Shown piece after piece: positions 46,473 through 59,200 of a DNA stretch of 64,000 bases; the first letter of the stretch is position 1, and the number at the start of each line of letters is the position of its first letter. Origin of the DNA: Pelodera strongyloides (lineage: Eukaryota; Nematoda; Chromadorea; Rhabditida; Rhabditidae). The notes below the pieces were generated by a model. That model was not told the DNA's origin. It was given only the letters and a program-made list of their open reading frames with translations, and did no database searches. The position numbers and the translations under genes are program-made. The DNA lies in NCBI GenBank assembly GCA_036852015.1, contig JAANDG010000657.1, positions 1 through 64,000 on the forward strand, read 5' to 3'.

Positions 46473-46953
46473 GGGGGAATCCGCCTGAAAAACGCCGCGC
46501 CTCTCTCCCGTTGCCTGAAAAACGCCGCGCTTAATTTTTGCCATGAAAAATCCACCCCGGCGTTTTCCAGGCAACGGGAGCAGCAATTTGACGAAAGGCG
46601 GCCGGCGGACAGTCCTCTCTCTCTTTTCCAATCCTGACGCATGTGCGATTTGGCCGAGTGGTCTAAGCAGCGGACTAGTAATCCGAGTCAGTGTGCTTGT
46701 CGGCAGGTTCGATTCCTGTAAAGTGCTTGTGTCTTGCAAAGCTGTATTAATATAAAATACATGCATTGCAAGCCATAAGCACTATCTTATTGTTGTGATT
46801 TTCCGTTTAAACGCCAAGAAAATGCCACCTTGGCGTTGGGCACGGCAAAAATTTGCCATGATAACGCCTAGAAAACGCCACCCTGGCGTTGGGTGCATCT
46901 CACCATGGCGTTTTCACGGCGTTTTCGCGGGTTTCTTCAGGCGGATTTGTCCC
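46473..46953. mobile_element. About 480-bp inverted-repeat element carrying a tRNA-like sequence
   Basis: Ends GGGGGAATCCGCCTGAA and TTCAGGCGGATTTGTCCC are inverted copies. Inside, CCCGTTGCCTGAAAAACGCC pairs with GGCGTTTTCCAGGCAACGGG, and CGCCACC.TGGCGTTGGG occurs twice near the right end. It carries the tRNA-like sequence 46645-46726. The family is unknown to me. Confidence 0.65.
46645..46726 (+). tRNA. Class II tRNA-like sequence, anticodon loop CTAGTAA
   Basis: A box TGGCCGAGTGG (46651-46661) and B box GGTTCGATTCC (46706-46716) are both intact. The anticodon stem CGGA/TCCG encloses CTAGTAA, i.e. anticodon AGT. A long variable arm gives a Ser/Leu-type shape, although AGT would read a Thr codon. 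The acceptor stem GCGATTT/AAAGTGC has one mismatch and a G-U pair. There is no intron. It may be a pseudogene, a tRNA-derived repeat, or one of the odd nematode V-arm tRNAs. Confidence 0.5.
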
Positions 46954-47785
46954 AGTGGAGAAGCAAAACAGTATCGTAACTTTGGTTTTCGACCTACTAA
47001 AGCCTACTGTAACCCTTGTTCAGAACATTCGGAACATAGTTGGAAGGTTTTATTTAGCATTTTGCGCCTTACAATTAGGTTAAGTCACGATTTTTAAGTT
47101 GGTGCGTGCTCGTTTTTGCACAATTTCTTCTGCTTCCCTTCAGTCGGAAGCTAGGATTGTGAAGTTGCTGGATGCTGCAGCCATACATGTGTGTCTGCAA
47201 TGCATGAGTTATTTATTGTGGAGCAGTCAGTACCTCAGTAAGCACACTAAGCCTTCAAAAGTCCGCAAAGGTATTACATATCAACAAATCCCATAGCCGG
47301 AAACCTACTCTGTGATTCCCTCGATTCCTTGATATCCCGCTGTTCCTAAGTGATTCTTATCTTATGTATATCCGTGTTTCGGGGTGAACTGTCTCCCTTA
47401 GCTTCCTTTGCATAATGGCAGATTCCCTAAAAAGAGTTTCCCTCCCCATTGACTGCTTTTCAGTGAATGGGAGAGTAGCCCCTACCCCCTCTCAAGTCTG
47501 GTTTCCCTCCTTTTCACTCTCTGGAGATTACCCTCATTCTGAGACTATTCCCTGTAGCAGTCTTCCTTTCTACCCTTCGTTTTCTACAAAAGGCAATTAT
47601 TATTTATCATTTTGACACTTCACTCATTATGCACTTCCCTATACTTTTCTACTTCAAGACAGCGCAAGTTCCTTTAGCCTTTAGTTTTTGAACAGTTTGT
47701 GGGCGTACATCGTTGTTAGAGTAAAATACATACAGCAAAATAACATTTTTGTTCATAACTGACGAAACTTGGAGTGCAACAGCGT
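46954..47785. other. Intergenic, nothing recognised
   Basis: The open frame near 47099-47296 has fairly protein-like codons (ARIVKLLDAAAIHVCLQCM) but no recognised family and no clear exon borders. Confidence 0.35.
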
Positions 47786-48010
47786 GTAGTTGCATTTGGC
47801 AACGTGGTGCATGGGAATGGCGTGCAACTTGCCCGCCAATATCGCGCCGCTTGCACGCAAAAAGAAGTCCGTGGCGAAATACCGTTCGTACGGCATGCAA
47901 GCGGACACTTTGCGTCTTTACGGCGTTCAAGCGGCAACATTACGGCGGGCAACTGCGTGCCACTGTGTTCCACACCACACGCACGCCGTAACGTCGCCGC
48001 TTGTACGCCA
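47786..48010. repeat. GC-rich dispersed repeat, copy b
   Basis: Contains the TTGCATTTGGCAACGTGGTG and CGCGCCGCTTGCACGC blocks of 40364-40445. Open in several frames because stop codons are rare in GC-rich DNA. Confidence 0.6.
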
Positions 48011-49368
48011 ATTTTCACGTTGTATCTCGATGTTTTATCCGATCACAAAATCATAGAAAACTTTACTCCAAATATACTTAACTTCGGAAACTCAGGACCC
48101 CAATGTTTAATATCGGGTGTTTTTTTTGCATTATCGATAAAAAGTTAAAGACGAGCTGGGTTTGAATTTGCATATTTTTTCTGGAGATGAACTCTAGCAA
48201 ACTTGCAGACTGCACATCTACGCCCTTTCCTCCGTCCCCTGTGACCCGAAACTGATCCAATAAAGCCAATCACTTTCAAATCTGAACTGGTTTTACATCC
48301 TTTTTGTGAAACCTGTATCCATTCACTTTCTTTTTCCACTACAATACTCTATCTTGAAATCCAGTTCATAACACCAGATTCTCCATTGATATTTGTTACG
48401 TACGTTTACTTGGTTTTGTAAGGTAAGTGGACCTATATTTTGTGCATATAATTGTTATTAATGGTGGACCATATACATGATTTCTCCCGATAGTACTGTA
48501 TGAACACTGATTTCTCTCGATAGTACTGTACTGTCAATACGCACTGAAGAATATATCTGGTCATAAGCAAACGTTCATACTTTTATCATGCTGCCAAGCA
48601 GTCATGCTTGCTGATGGCTGTAGAGGTTTTATCTGAGCAACGGAAACAACGGAAACCTAACTTCCTTTTTTTCATATTTCACTTGATCATAAGGATCATA
48701 AAAGGCCAATTCCTCACTTTGATCTTGTTTCCCGTGGTTTTCTTCACTGATTCGACCTCCGCAATCAGCCTTGAGATTCCCGTCTTATAGTCTCCTTCCT
48801 CCTCCTCCTCCGTAACCCTTTACTGTGCCATACGCATAGATCTCCTCTTATAACGGCGCGGAAGCCCCCGAGGGCTGGTTTTCTACCCTCCTCTGTTTCT
48901 CCAAAAACTCTCACTTCCATGCACTCTCTCATTTATTTATCGTTCTATGTTTCCAGGCAAATTATTGTGTCTCTTGGTGTGGTATAATTTCTCGTTTTGC
49001 AGCTTTTGCTAGCGCGGGCCGCCGAACGACGTCGGCAAAACGCCCTCCACGATCACTCCCACAAACACAGCAAGTTTTTGTGATATCGTTGTAATTATCT
49101 GTCTAATTATCACACTTTATTCTGGTGGTATTGGTTGTGTCCGGTTACTGTATTCAAGCTACATATAAACCTTAGGGAATTCCCCATAGTCGTCATGCTT
49201 CTTGCAGTAGTGGTCTTCCTAGATCAGGGATTATTATTTAGGTGCATCGTGTACTCTACCTTAGTTACCTACAAGAGTCTTATTCAACAATATCTAAGGG
49301 AAGACAGACAATGAATATAATAAATTACAGGCAGACGTCACCGGCAATCTATTAGAGGGAATAGGCCG
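48011..49368. other. Upstream region of the TMEM41A-like gene
   Basis: AT-rich. AATTACAG at 49323-49330, 38 bp before the ATG, could be a trans-splice acceptor. No other gene. Confidence 0.45.
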
Positions 49369-50911
49369 ATGACAAGGTTATTCATTCTGCCCGCAATATT
49401 TGGGTCCACCTCGCTGGCCTTATGGTATCTGATTTGCAGTGCTCCCGGTTGGGAGACTAATCCAGGTATGCGAGTTTCTAGTTTATATATGAATTCATAA
49501 AGTATGGTTCAAATAGGATGTGCTCGTAAAACAGTTTGTACATCAGTTTTTGATATTCGATGATGATCTACCTATTTTTATGCAATTTATGCTACTTAAT
49601 CCCACTTGTTGCTATTTTGTCCAAAAGTATATGACCCTTGTACCTCTTTCTATAAACCCACACATTTTTACGTTGTATTCTAGATGCGTAGTTTTCAAGA
49701 TGTTTTATTTAATTTCATCCTTTTTCGGCTAACATTTGGCTTGTTCGAGAGTAAATTCCTTTTTGTAATCGAAAAATCGAATCAATCAACCAATGACGAA
49801 GACTTTTTCTTCCTGAAAAAATCGCTAAAGATTTGGCAGTTGATCGTTTGAACTTGATAATTAGGAATTAGGACCTGACAAATCTCCTCATTGACTCCAA
49901 TCATTATTTTGAACTTTCTTCTTTGCAAGTTCTTTATTTGATAGTGAGTATACATTTCTCTATAACTTTAAAGCGGTTGGCACGTGGTTTTTGAAAAGTA
50001 TGCCGGACAAGTGTATTTCTGTGTATTTTATGGAAATTTCGGTGCCCTTCGGGGCAGTCAGGCAATGTATTCCTCCTCCTCCACGGACCACTACCCTTTA
50101 AACGGATGCTTATACGTACATTCAGATGGCTTGGCCTCGTTCGAACTTCCGAAACAATTCGACAATTTCACGGCGTTGGCCGAGAAATTCCGAACGTATA
50201 AGGAGGACCACGTTGGGTACATCACCACAGTCTTCATCTACACTTATCTGTACAAACAAACATTCGCTATTCCCGGATCATTCTTTTTGGTGAGTTTTTT
50301 TATGTTTTCTGATTTGGGACTGCGCAAGGTAATTGCATGAACTGAGCTTTCCCCTTATTACTCTTTTTTATCCCACTTGATTCCTCTATCATGTGTGGAT
50401 GTGGGTGGCGTTTTCGCTTTTCGCAACTCTTTGATTGACCAAGAAAAATGGTTTGAAAACACAAACATTATTGCCCAGTAATTCTAGAGTCGTGTGCGTG
50501 TTGGACATATGTGGAATGTACAGTACATTCATTCAACGGTCATACTATAGTTTGTGACGTAACGTCATCCGTCATGGTTTTATTTTGCTTATCCACCTCT
50601 CTCCCTCTCCCGCTTTTTTTCTCTGGCTCTATCTCTTTCTATCTATATATCTCTGGCTTCGAGTAATTCTCTCTCTCTCTCTCTCTCTTTCTCTTGCTCT
50701 ATCTCTTTCTGTCTATATATCTCTAGCTTCAAGTAATTCTCTCTCTCTCTCTCTCTCTCTCTTTATTCCTTCTCCGAATGTCTCAATCACGTTGTCCAAG
50801 GTTATCCTAGCTTGGTGATGTCGCAATTATCAGTGGATCCAGTTTTTATTGCCTTAGGGCTGTTCTGAAGCTAACGAAGCGAGAGAGAGAGAGAGAGAGG
50901 GAGGGAGAGAC

Positions 50912-50946
<35 letters not shown>

Positions 50947-53373
50947 AGGTGAATGAAGAGTAGAGAGAGAATGAAGAAATAGAAAAAAGGGAGAAAGAAG
51001 GGACAGGTTTTACAAGCGCTCATTTAGCGATTTAGCAGCACACATTAATCACCCAATAAACGAAGAAAAATGATATACTGAAGATTTGCCCCATAAGGGG
51101 CGAAGACGTATAAGAAGACTGGGTGAAAGTCTAGTACATAGAAACGGAGTGGATTTTCTTATGAGGAAATCGCGTGTGGCAGCGTTATCGTGATTTATGA
51201 TTCTTGATATGAGCAGCGAAGTTCTGCATCGGTACGTGATGAAGTATACGAATAGGACATGATCACTGAAAACAATTAACGCACTATTTACTATTAGTTC
51301 GAAACAATGAATCATTTTTGAACCATAATGAAAGAACATTGCGAAAAATGCCGCGTGCTGCGTTGCCGCAGTTCGAAAAAAATTACAGTCTTGCTTCTAA
51401 TCTTAAAGCGAAATACCGGCCGCTTCTTGAAACACATCGAGTACACCAGTATTCTTATGCATCTTATGCAACATAAATTAGAATAAAAAATCGAGCTAAA
51501 TTCGACTAAATTAGCATAAATACGTAAGAATTCATTTGCCCACGATGCGTTTCAAAAACCGGCCACTATTTCGCTTTAATCTTGAACCAAATAGTTGGTG
51601 ATCTTCTTTCAGAATGTGATAGCTGGTGCAGTGTTCGGTTTCTGGCCGGGCGTCGTGTTGTGTTGTACCCTGACCACCCTCGGCTCCTCCCTCTGTTATC
51701 TATTTTCCGAACTCTTCGGAAGGGAATACGTTCTCTACTATTTCGGACAGAAACTCACCTATTTACAACAAAAGGTACGGTTTACTTCTTTATTGAATAA
51801 GCTGATGTGTGCGGCGTAGGGTATACGGTGTAAGACTGTTGTGAATTGCGCGCTTGCGGCTCGTAGGTAGGACTACAACGAGAGGACCAAGCGGCAGAAT
51901 TTTCTCGGCTGATCATGTATCTGAGTTTGAACTAATTTTTTTCCTTTTTTTTTGAGGAAGAAAGTGAATATAGGAACGTTAAGGAAGCAATATATCAATA
52001 TATTATCCAATTATTCACTGATGAATTCCAGATCGATGACAATTCGAACCGTCTGCTTCCCTTTCTTCTTTTCGCTCGAATGTTCCCCATTTCCCCATCT
52101 TGGTTACTCAATATTGTGGCGCCTTTTTTGAATATTCCACTCAAATTGTTTGCCATCACGGCATTCTTCGGTAAGTCAAATGTCACTGCAAAATGGACCC
52201 CGCTTATTGAAAATAATATGGGCCGGAAAGGTGCCCAAACGCTGGCTCCAATGTAAATTCGACCCTGTCGATAGCGTCCAGAATTGGGACCCACACACAC
52301 ACCGCGTCGTTCTCTGCCGATGATGATGCATATAAGAAAACCTTAGCTTAGCTGTTGGTTTATCTTAATAAAAATAAATTAACGATAAATATTGCAATGT
52401 CAATGAAAAAAAAACATATAAACTGAGAACAACAAATTTAGGACTCGCTCCATACAACATAATCTGTGTGCAGGCGGGTGTCATCCTGGCTGACCTGAAA
52501 TCCTGGGACGATATTTTGAGGTTTGTTGTTTTTAGAAGTCACTCTATCATAGTATTTATTGAGCTATGTGAATTGTGAACCATAGTACTGTAACTATTAC
52601 TTTTTGAATCGGGCTTAGTTCAAACATGAATCGTTGCATGCGGCGCCACATGTTAGGACGTCACTACTAGTTACTGGTTTTCTAGGTTACTACACTACGG
52701 TAGCTGGCGTCGGCAATATGTTGTTAAAATTCTATTAGTGATCAAATGTAATCATGTGCTGTGCTGATCATGTGCTGAAATGTTTTCTAATAATTCTCTT
52801 GTCTTTTAGTACATCAACGATACTAAAACTCGCTTCGTTTGCACTGATACCCCTCGCCTGGACGTTATTCGTACGGCCTCGGGCGCAAAGGCACCAGGTA
52901 CTGGATTATTTGTATTTATATTTCGTTGTTTTCTGGCATACCCTGCTTATATGCGAATGTTATATGCTACTACTCTAAGTTCTTGTTTAAATTATTAATT
53001 TTGCGTTGAAATGAGCCTGGTAGTTGATGTAGGGACTGAATAAATTTGGACTTTAAGCTTGGACTTCAGACAGCGTTGGTTCAGACAGACGGTGCTTGGT
53101 CCAGCTGTTGATAACTATTGAATGGGTTGAATGTATTACGGGGTTTTAGTGAAACGTGTGTTGGGCAACTACATTACTATATATTATATCCTTTTTTCTG
53201 TGGCCTCCTGTGCGTTTCCGGTACAGCTTGGTACACGATTTGCACATAATATATAGTAGTGCAGTTGTCCAGCGTACGATCGGAAGGCACGTGCCATATC
53301 CCTTTAATATTCTCATTTGCAGTTGATATCGGACGTGTGCGAGGACGATACTAAGAAGGTGCAGATTGTATGA
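49369..53373 (+). CDS. TMEM41A: TMEM41A-like VTT-domain membrane protein
   Basis: Seven exons: 49369-49465, 50126-50289, 51613-51774, 52032-52170, 52442-52520, 52810-52897, 53323-53373; 259 residues, close to the usual 264 of TMEM41A. An N-terminal hydrophobic anchor (LALWYLICSAP) is followed by FELPKQF, a helix, then the VTT (DedA-like, formerly SNARE-assoc) core: YLYKQTFAIPGSFFLNVIAG, CYLFSELFG, LLFARMFPISPSWLLNI and GLAPYNIICVQAG. Signature residues of the family (PGS, G-x-x-x-G, R-x-x-P) are present, and the wording fits TMEM41A better than TMEM41B. VTT proteins act as ER/Golgi lipid scramblases; the role of TMEM41A is poorly known. The exon 2 acceptor ACATTCAG was chosen by phase and family fit. 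Intron 2 hosts a MITE and CT/GA tracts. Confidence 0.93.
50665..50765 (+). repeat. CT microsatellite in TMEM41A intron 2
   Basis: (CT)n tracts separated by a duplicated TATATATCTCT.GCTT.AAGTAATT segment. Confidence 0.85.
50876..50950 (+). repeat. GA microsatellite in TMEM41A intron 2
   Basis: (GA)n about 110 bp after the CT tract, so the two can pair as an inverted repeat. Confidence 0.85.
51407..51575. mobile_element. CCGGCC-type TTAA MITE in TMEM41A intron 2
   Basis: TTAA|AGCGAAATACCGGCCGCTTC ... AACCGGCCACTATTTCGCT|TTAA, 169 bp, both TTAA present. It ends about 37 bp before exon 3. Confidence 0.85.
53159..53276. repeat. Imperfect inverted repeat in the last TMEM41A intron
   Basis: TGTTGGGCAACTACATTACTA and TAGTAGTGCAGTTGTCCAGC are inverted copies about 75 bp apart. 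Probably a small decayed fold-back element. Confidence 0.55.
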
Positions 53374-54454
53374 TAGATCGATGCAGAAACGATCTTCTCT
53401 TTGTTTTCTATACAGTTAGGATTACTAGAAAATAAGCACTTTTAAATAATAAGTTCAGGAAATAGTCTGAAGAAAGGAAAATGACTTTTCCTTCTCACAG
53501 ACAAAAGCAGTGTGTATATGCAAACCTCTACTTACTTGTATTCGGTGCACATCAATTTTACTTCACTTACGCATTTCCATGTATACTGAACGGCTCATAC
53601 ACTACGAAATTCACTTAACGTTTATGTACTTAAATTAACGTTTATTTCTTCAAAGGGTTGGGTTGCCTCTGACTATCTTTTATGTCTTATTTCGAAGCTT
53701 CACCCAAAAAGGAACACAATTAAAAGACGATTTGAGGCGTTCCATCCCTTTATATAGTTTAATTGAAAACAAAAAGTAAAACATAACAGAATGGTGGGTA
53801 CTGTCTTGTGCCTTGTAGAATAGAAAAATCCGTATTGATTAGCAATGGCCACAATCTACAGTACCCGCAATTTCGAATTTCTCCATGGTCTCAAAGCGGC
53901 TTACATTCGGTGCCAGGCGACATTTCACTCTCGTTTGCTCAACAAACTACATTATTCTGTTTATTTTAGTTTATATGTATGTTCGCTCAGTTGAGGTCAA
54001 GATTTTAGGCTTACAATTATTTGGAATAACTTTGATGGAATGAATATGAGAATCCGCTGAAAAGATTCAGTTTTTAATGTGGATTATTTTGGAGTGACAT
54101 GGGGTACAGTAGCTCTACCAGGCCAGGGGGACCCATGTTATATTTTACAAATCGCGAGCCAATGGAAAAAATCACTGTACTATATATTCCTTGTCAAATT
54201 ATCTAATGAAGAATAATGCAAAAATCGTGACCTCAGCTAACAAAAACCTGTTTTTTTTTTGTGTTTTTATTTATAGGATTTATGCGCCGAGATCGTCCGG
54301 TGTCTTAGACATTTAGATTTGACATGAGATTTGAATGCCTGCAAATTAAATAACACTAGTTTCTGGATTACGTATAGTTGATTAATTGCGTATGCACAGA
54401 TCTGCACTTATTCCTAGGCAATAAGGATCAATTTTTATGAGGTAATTAAACAAT
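53374..54454. other. Spacer 3' of TMEM41A
   Basis: AT-rich 3' flank, no gene seen. Confidence 0.5.
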
Positions 54455-54912
54455 TTGGTGCTACATGATAACATTATCTTGAGGCAACTTGTTTTTGGTT
54501 GTTTTATTATGTTATCTCGGGTTTTCACCACACTGACAATTATTGACTCATATACATAATAGCTGAAACACATACGAGGGAGGAGATTTACTGACAGCCT
54601 AGGTTATCTTCATTTGAGCGCTTACACAAATTGTATGGAAAATTGCATATTATGATTTCTTGGCTCGAAGCGAGATAACCGATGTTTGGCTGTTTTGCAG
54701 CCAGGTTTGTAAATTTCCCTCATATGTTGTGTTTCCAAATTTCTGTACAAATTCATCTTTCAGTTTTTTTTGTTCGGTTTTTGAAATGTATTTTATGATA
54801 ACATTTTCTTGAAGCAGCGTTTGTTGTTTTAAGTGATTTCGGGTTTTTCCCTATACTGACACTGAGAAATAACATAATAGCGGAAGCACTTATACATACA
54901 AGATTTGTTTGA
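54455..54912. repeat. Diverged tandem duplication
   Basis: The 54460-54575 segment (TGATAACATTATCTTGA..., ACATAATAGCTGAAACAC) recurs at 54796-54900 (TGATAACATTTTCTTGA..., ACATAATAGCGGAAGCAC). Non-coding. Confidence 0.6.
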
Positions 54913-55086
54913 TTTTATGTCTCGATAAAGAGTTTAAATTATGTGTTTGTTTTGATTACGGCGTATCACTTGCAATGCCTTGTCACAACGCCATACTGTC
55001 TCTATCAAGAATTATATCAAGTATTGGCTGAAAGACACAGTCAGTTAGCTAATTGGAAATCCGAAACCCATGCTACAGCTCATTAA

Positions 55087-55534
55087 AGGAGGAAGCTCAG
55101 CTCATGAGATCTAAGTGTACGATTTCTTTCTTCCTATCGATAGATGATGGTATTTGCCTTCAATAAACATGCTTTATGAAGCAAAAGCTTTTAATTAGAA
55201 GGAATAAATCAATATAATGCTTGAAATTTTATCAAAATTCTTGATCGTAGCCTTTGTGTCCCGAGGGTATATGGCTCATATTGTATGTCTCCCGCGGGTA
55301 TCTAGCTATAGTTGCACCCTTATTTTCTTATTTTGAGACCACCAGATACCCTCGGGACACACACAATTACAAAGTCTATGGTAAGGAATTTTGATAGAAT
55401 TCTAAACATTATATTGATTTATTCCTTCTAATTAAAAGCTTTTGCTTCATAAGGCATGTTTATTGGAAGCAAATAATACCATCTATCGATAAGAAGAAAG
55501 AAATCGTACACTTAGATCTCGTGCGCCTCCTCCT
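55087..55534. mobile_element. 448-bp TTAA-flanked fold-back element
   Basis: TTAA (55083-55086)|AGGAGGA ... TCCTCCT|TTAA (55535-55538). The arms of roughly 190-200 bp are inverted copies: ATCTAAGTGTACGATTTCTT, AAGCAAAAGCTTTTAATTAG and GTGTCCCGAGGGTAT all have partners. No coding capacity. Confidence 0.85.
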
Positions 55535-55538
55535 TTAA

Positions 55539-56235
55539 CAGAACTACAAGTACAAGTCGGAATATATTTGATATACATTTTCCTATGGGATTAAAAAAAC
55601 CTACCCTACCATTCCGAGAGTTAATTATCTAATCTAGAAAGCTGGACACAATGCGCACTTTTTTTTGCGATTACACCTATCAAGATCTCTCCGCACCCAA
55701 ATCATAATAAACGTGAAATCTCAAGAGAAAAATAAAAAATTTATAACGCAAAAACTCTCAAATATGAAAAAATGTAAACAGCAAATACTAAATAAATGAA
55801 TGCTTAATATAAGCGAGTCTGAATGTTTGTGAAATACTTTGATTCATCCAAAAGCCTCATTGTCAGAGAAATTGCACAGCTGAATAAGAAGGAAAATGAC
55901 ATAAAATTAAATAATTTAAAAACTACGGACTGTGTTGTCCGACCTTTCTGTGTTTATAGAAAATCGACTCTTGCCAAAAAAATAGTTATAGCTTTTCAAA
56001 GGTTGGAATGTGTGAGTAAACACCAGTGAAATGTTTTGTCCATCATAATAAATTAATACTAGATATGCCAATAAAATAGAAGCTAGCATTCATATTGTTT
56101 GGGACGAAACGACGGTTAATTTTTCATTACGCAACACAAAAGATGGCTTAGGCTAGGCTCAGGCGATCTGGAACGCCTAGCTGGGTAACTTTTGCAAATA
56201 CCAGCGGCACGATTGCGAATTCGTAGCGGCACGAT
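55539..56235. other. Spacer 3' of the globin
   Basis: AT-rich. The plus-strand frame at 55823-56029 has no recognisable features. Confidence 0.45.
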
Positions 56236-59200
56236 TTAATTGCTCGGAGTTCTCGGTTGTATCCCGTTATTCTCAACAATCTCGCAAGTGGACGGAGAGC
56301 GAGTATTCTGGGCCTGTTTGATATTGTCGGTCACAAATGCAATAATTGACATCCATCCTCGGCGGAGTTCTTTGTGACGACGGACCGAATCCTGACGACG
56401 GACGCTCTCCAGAACTGCGTCTCCTGCAAAGAAGAACTAAGTCAACCATAACAGAGCACTGAAACGAAGAAAACAGAGTTAGAGCGAAATACCGGCCGAT
56501 TTTTGAAACACATCGTGGACAACTTAGTTCTTACATATTTATGCTAATTTACTCGAATTTAGCTTTATTCTAATTTATGTTCATTTGCATTAGCTGCATA
56601 ATACTGCTGGTGTACAGGATGTGTTTCAAAATCCGGCCCGTATTTTGCTTTATCTAGAAGAAAGTATGCTTTGCTAGTTCATGTCATGCGAACTGAGTGC
56701 ATACCCAACAACTTTGGTACGTATCTGAACATTCTTTCAAAGCATTCGTTTATGTCCAAGCTTCGGCTCAGAGACTAAAATAAAATAAAATATTTAAACA
56801 AACCAAAATCATCCCATATAGATGAAGAGATGCCACTCATCCGAAGAGACCGATGACATTTGCCCAACTAAAATAACGTTAAATTTTTCTAAATTACTGG
56901 ATCGGGATCAGATCTAATAAAGACGCCGTGACAAAGTCAAATTGCTATGAGTCGTGTCACCCCCTCACTTAAACCACAAAGAAGAAATATCTCGATGGGT
57001 TGTGAGCCCGCGTAGACTATGTATATTTTTCATCGTGCCTAACATGACTTTCTTCTTGTATATTCTCAGGAGAATAACTGACTGCTTGTAAGTAATTGAC
57101 AATTTTCTGAAAATCTTGATCCAGATTCCTGACAATTGCATCAAAAAGGTCCAAAGTCGCTCTGACGTGAAGTGATGTGCAATCGTTGTCGTTGTTTTGG
57201 AAAACAGCAACACTGTTCGCCTACAAGGGGTTTCCTTTTTATTCTCAAGTTTTGTGGAAACATTGTTTTTACTTTCATCGATTCATGAAGAAAAAGACAC
57301 ACTGTTAATTATCGATTGTTCATTCAATTCCTTTATCGATTGTCTACTGATTATCAATCTTCGTATCGAATAGTTCCTTATGTAAAAAATTGTAACAAAA
57401 ATCCAAGCTCACCTTTGAGAACATTTGCTTCACTTTTGTGTTTTTGTTGAGAAAAATTGTGTAAATTGAAGATGCGAATTGTCCTCCGGGACCTGTGGAA
57501 TAGATATTCGGCCATGTTTGGAGGATCTGCTTTTGTTGATAAGTTGTCAGACCTAAAGATAATAAAGGATAAAAATGGCGAAGACTGAACTTACCTTATA
57601 AATGGCCCTAGTTGATGCAGCCATTTGAGCAAATCCAATTGTCTAATATTTAGATATAGTTCAATAACCCACCAATAACTTCAGATAGTGTCCTCGATAT
57701 TTGTGGTGATTGTTCATTGCTTAGGGTCACTTCAAGAAACGAACGCTGCAAGAATATTTATTCTTACTTGATTTAAAGCGAAATGCTAGCCCATTTGGCA
57801 AAATTGCATATGATAAGCAAATCCTATGTATCCTATGCTAATTTTGTACGATCGTCCACGGCAATCGTACAAAATTAGCATAGGATACATAGGATTTGCT
57901 TACCATATGCAAATTTTACAAAGGGGCTAGCATTTCGCTTTTATACGAGGAACTATCGATTTTATAGAAAAACACAATGCGCTTAGTACGTCGCGTCTTC
58001 GAGTAGTTTCCCAGCTAATGGGGTAATTTTCATATGAAATCCCAACCAGACTAAACTAGATAGTAGGGAAGTACTCTCCGAGCAATAATTTTTTTTTTTA
58101 CTTTCCCAGCTAATGGGCAAATTTTCATGTAATTAAATTTAATTACCCTAATTATCAATTACCTGTAATTGTGAGAGATCATCAGAAGAGCATCCTGGAT
58201 CGGTTCTCGACCTTCCAATATCTGACATATGCGGACATGCAGAGGGTGTTGGGTCCAAAAGAACTGGCGGGCACTAAATAGAATCGTCACTATTGGAAGT
58301 ACCATTTTCCGATGAGCGTGCAACAATTTTCCATGTAATGGTAAATACATTTAGTAACATAACTGGGTAGACATACATAACTGGCTTCTCCCACTAATCA
58401 GTATTTGTGATTGCCAGGTCTGCAGGCCATACGACCACTAGACCACTATATATTCCACCGCCTACCTGTGGTGCCTCCATCGTCCCGCGCTGTCGTCGCA
58501 ATGCTTTTCTGTAGCTTTTCTCCAACGCTGACAGCGAATTCTCACTAAATATCTCGTTTTGACTTTCTTTTGGTTCAGTGCTGTTGCTAAATTAATTTCG
58601 ACATTTCTTGTTGAATCTACATAAGCATATAAGGCGTAAATCCCACTTTAATCCCGAAAAAGAATAACTGAACTGAAGCGAATCAAGTGATATATGGCGG
58701 AATTGAATTTTGTTGCAGTGAGTAAGCATAAAATAAATAAGTAAATAATTAAGTACCTGCACGTTCTGGAGAACCTCAAAGGATGTGAGGCAGTTGTCCT
58801 CCGACTTTGCGTTATTTGAATAGTGGGGATTTGAACGTTCTGCAACGTTGATCGTTTGTTTATTTAAATTATTCAACTATCGATTGATGTCAAAAAGTAA
58901 ATATTGATTGATTATTGCTGGAAGTGACGGATGATAATAACACTCAAGGAATATTTCTCAAAAAGTTGTGCTACGGATAGACACCATCTACTCCATCAGA
59001 ATCATGGTTAAATGTAAAGAAACAGCTCTCTAAATATGGTCATTCTTCTAAAATAAATAGTAAAAAAATAATTATTAGTTTACAAAACCCGAGAATATAA
59101 TTTTGCGGCTGTATATTGACTCTTTTTACAAAAGCTTCTCGACATTGGCATAAATTTTCTCACAAACAGAAAACAAAATGCAGCAGAGTTCAAACGGTTC

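Noticed and set aside
47749..48148. Overlapping frames of 80-124 codons on both strands
   Set aside because: GC-rich dispersed repeat with few stop codons; all frames open, none protein-like.
57590..57640. Possible globin mini-exon TIGFAQMAASTRAIYK
   Set aside because: Flanked by ATTAG and GTAAGT, but its phase does not connect to the A-helix exon, while skipping it gives a continuous frame.
58159..58350. Minus-strand frame MYLPLHGKLLHAHRK... in globin intron 3
   Set aside because: No splice acceptor fits its frame (an in-frame stop sits directly before the ATG), and the globin reads through cleanly from 58466 to 57745 without it.
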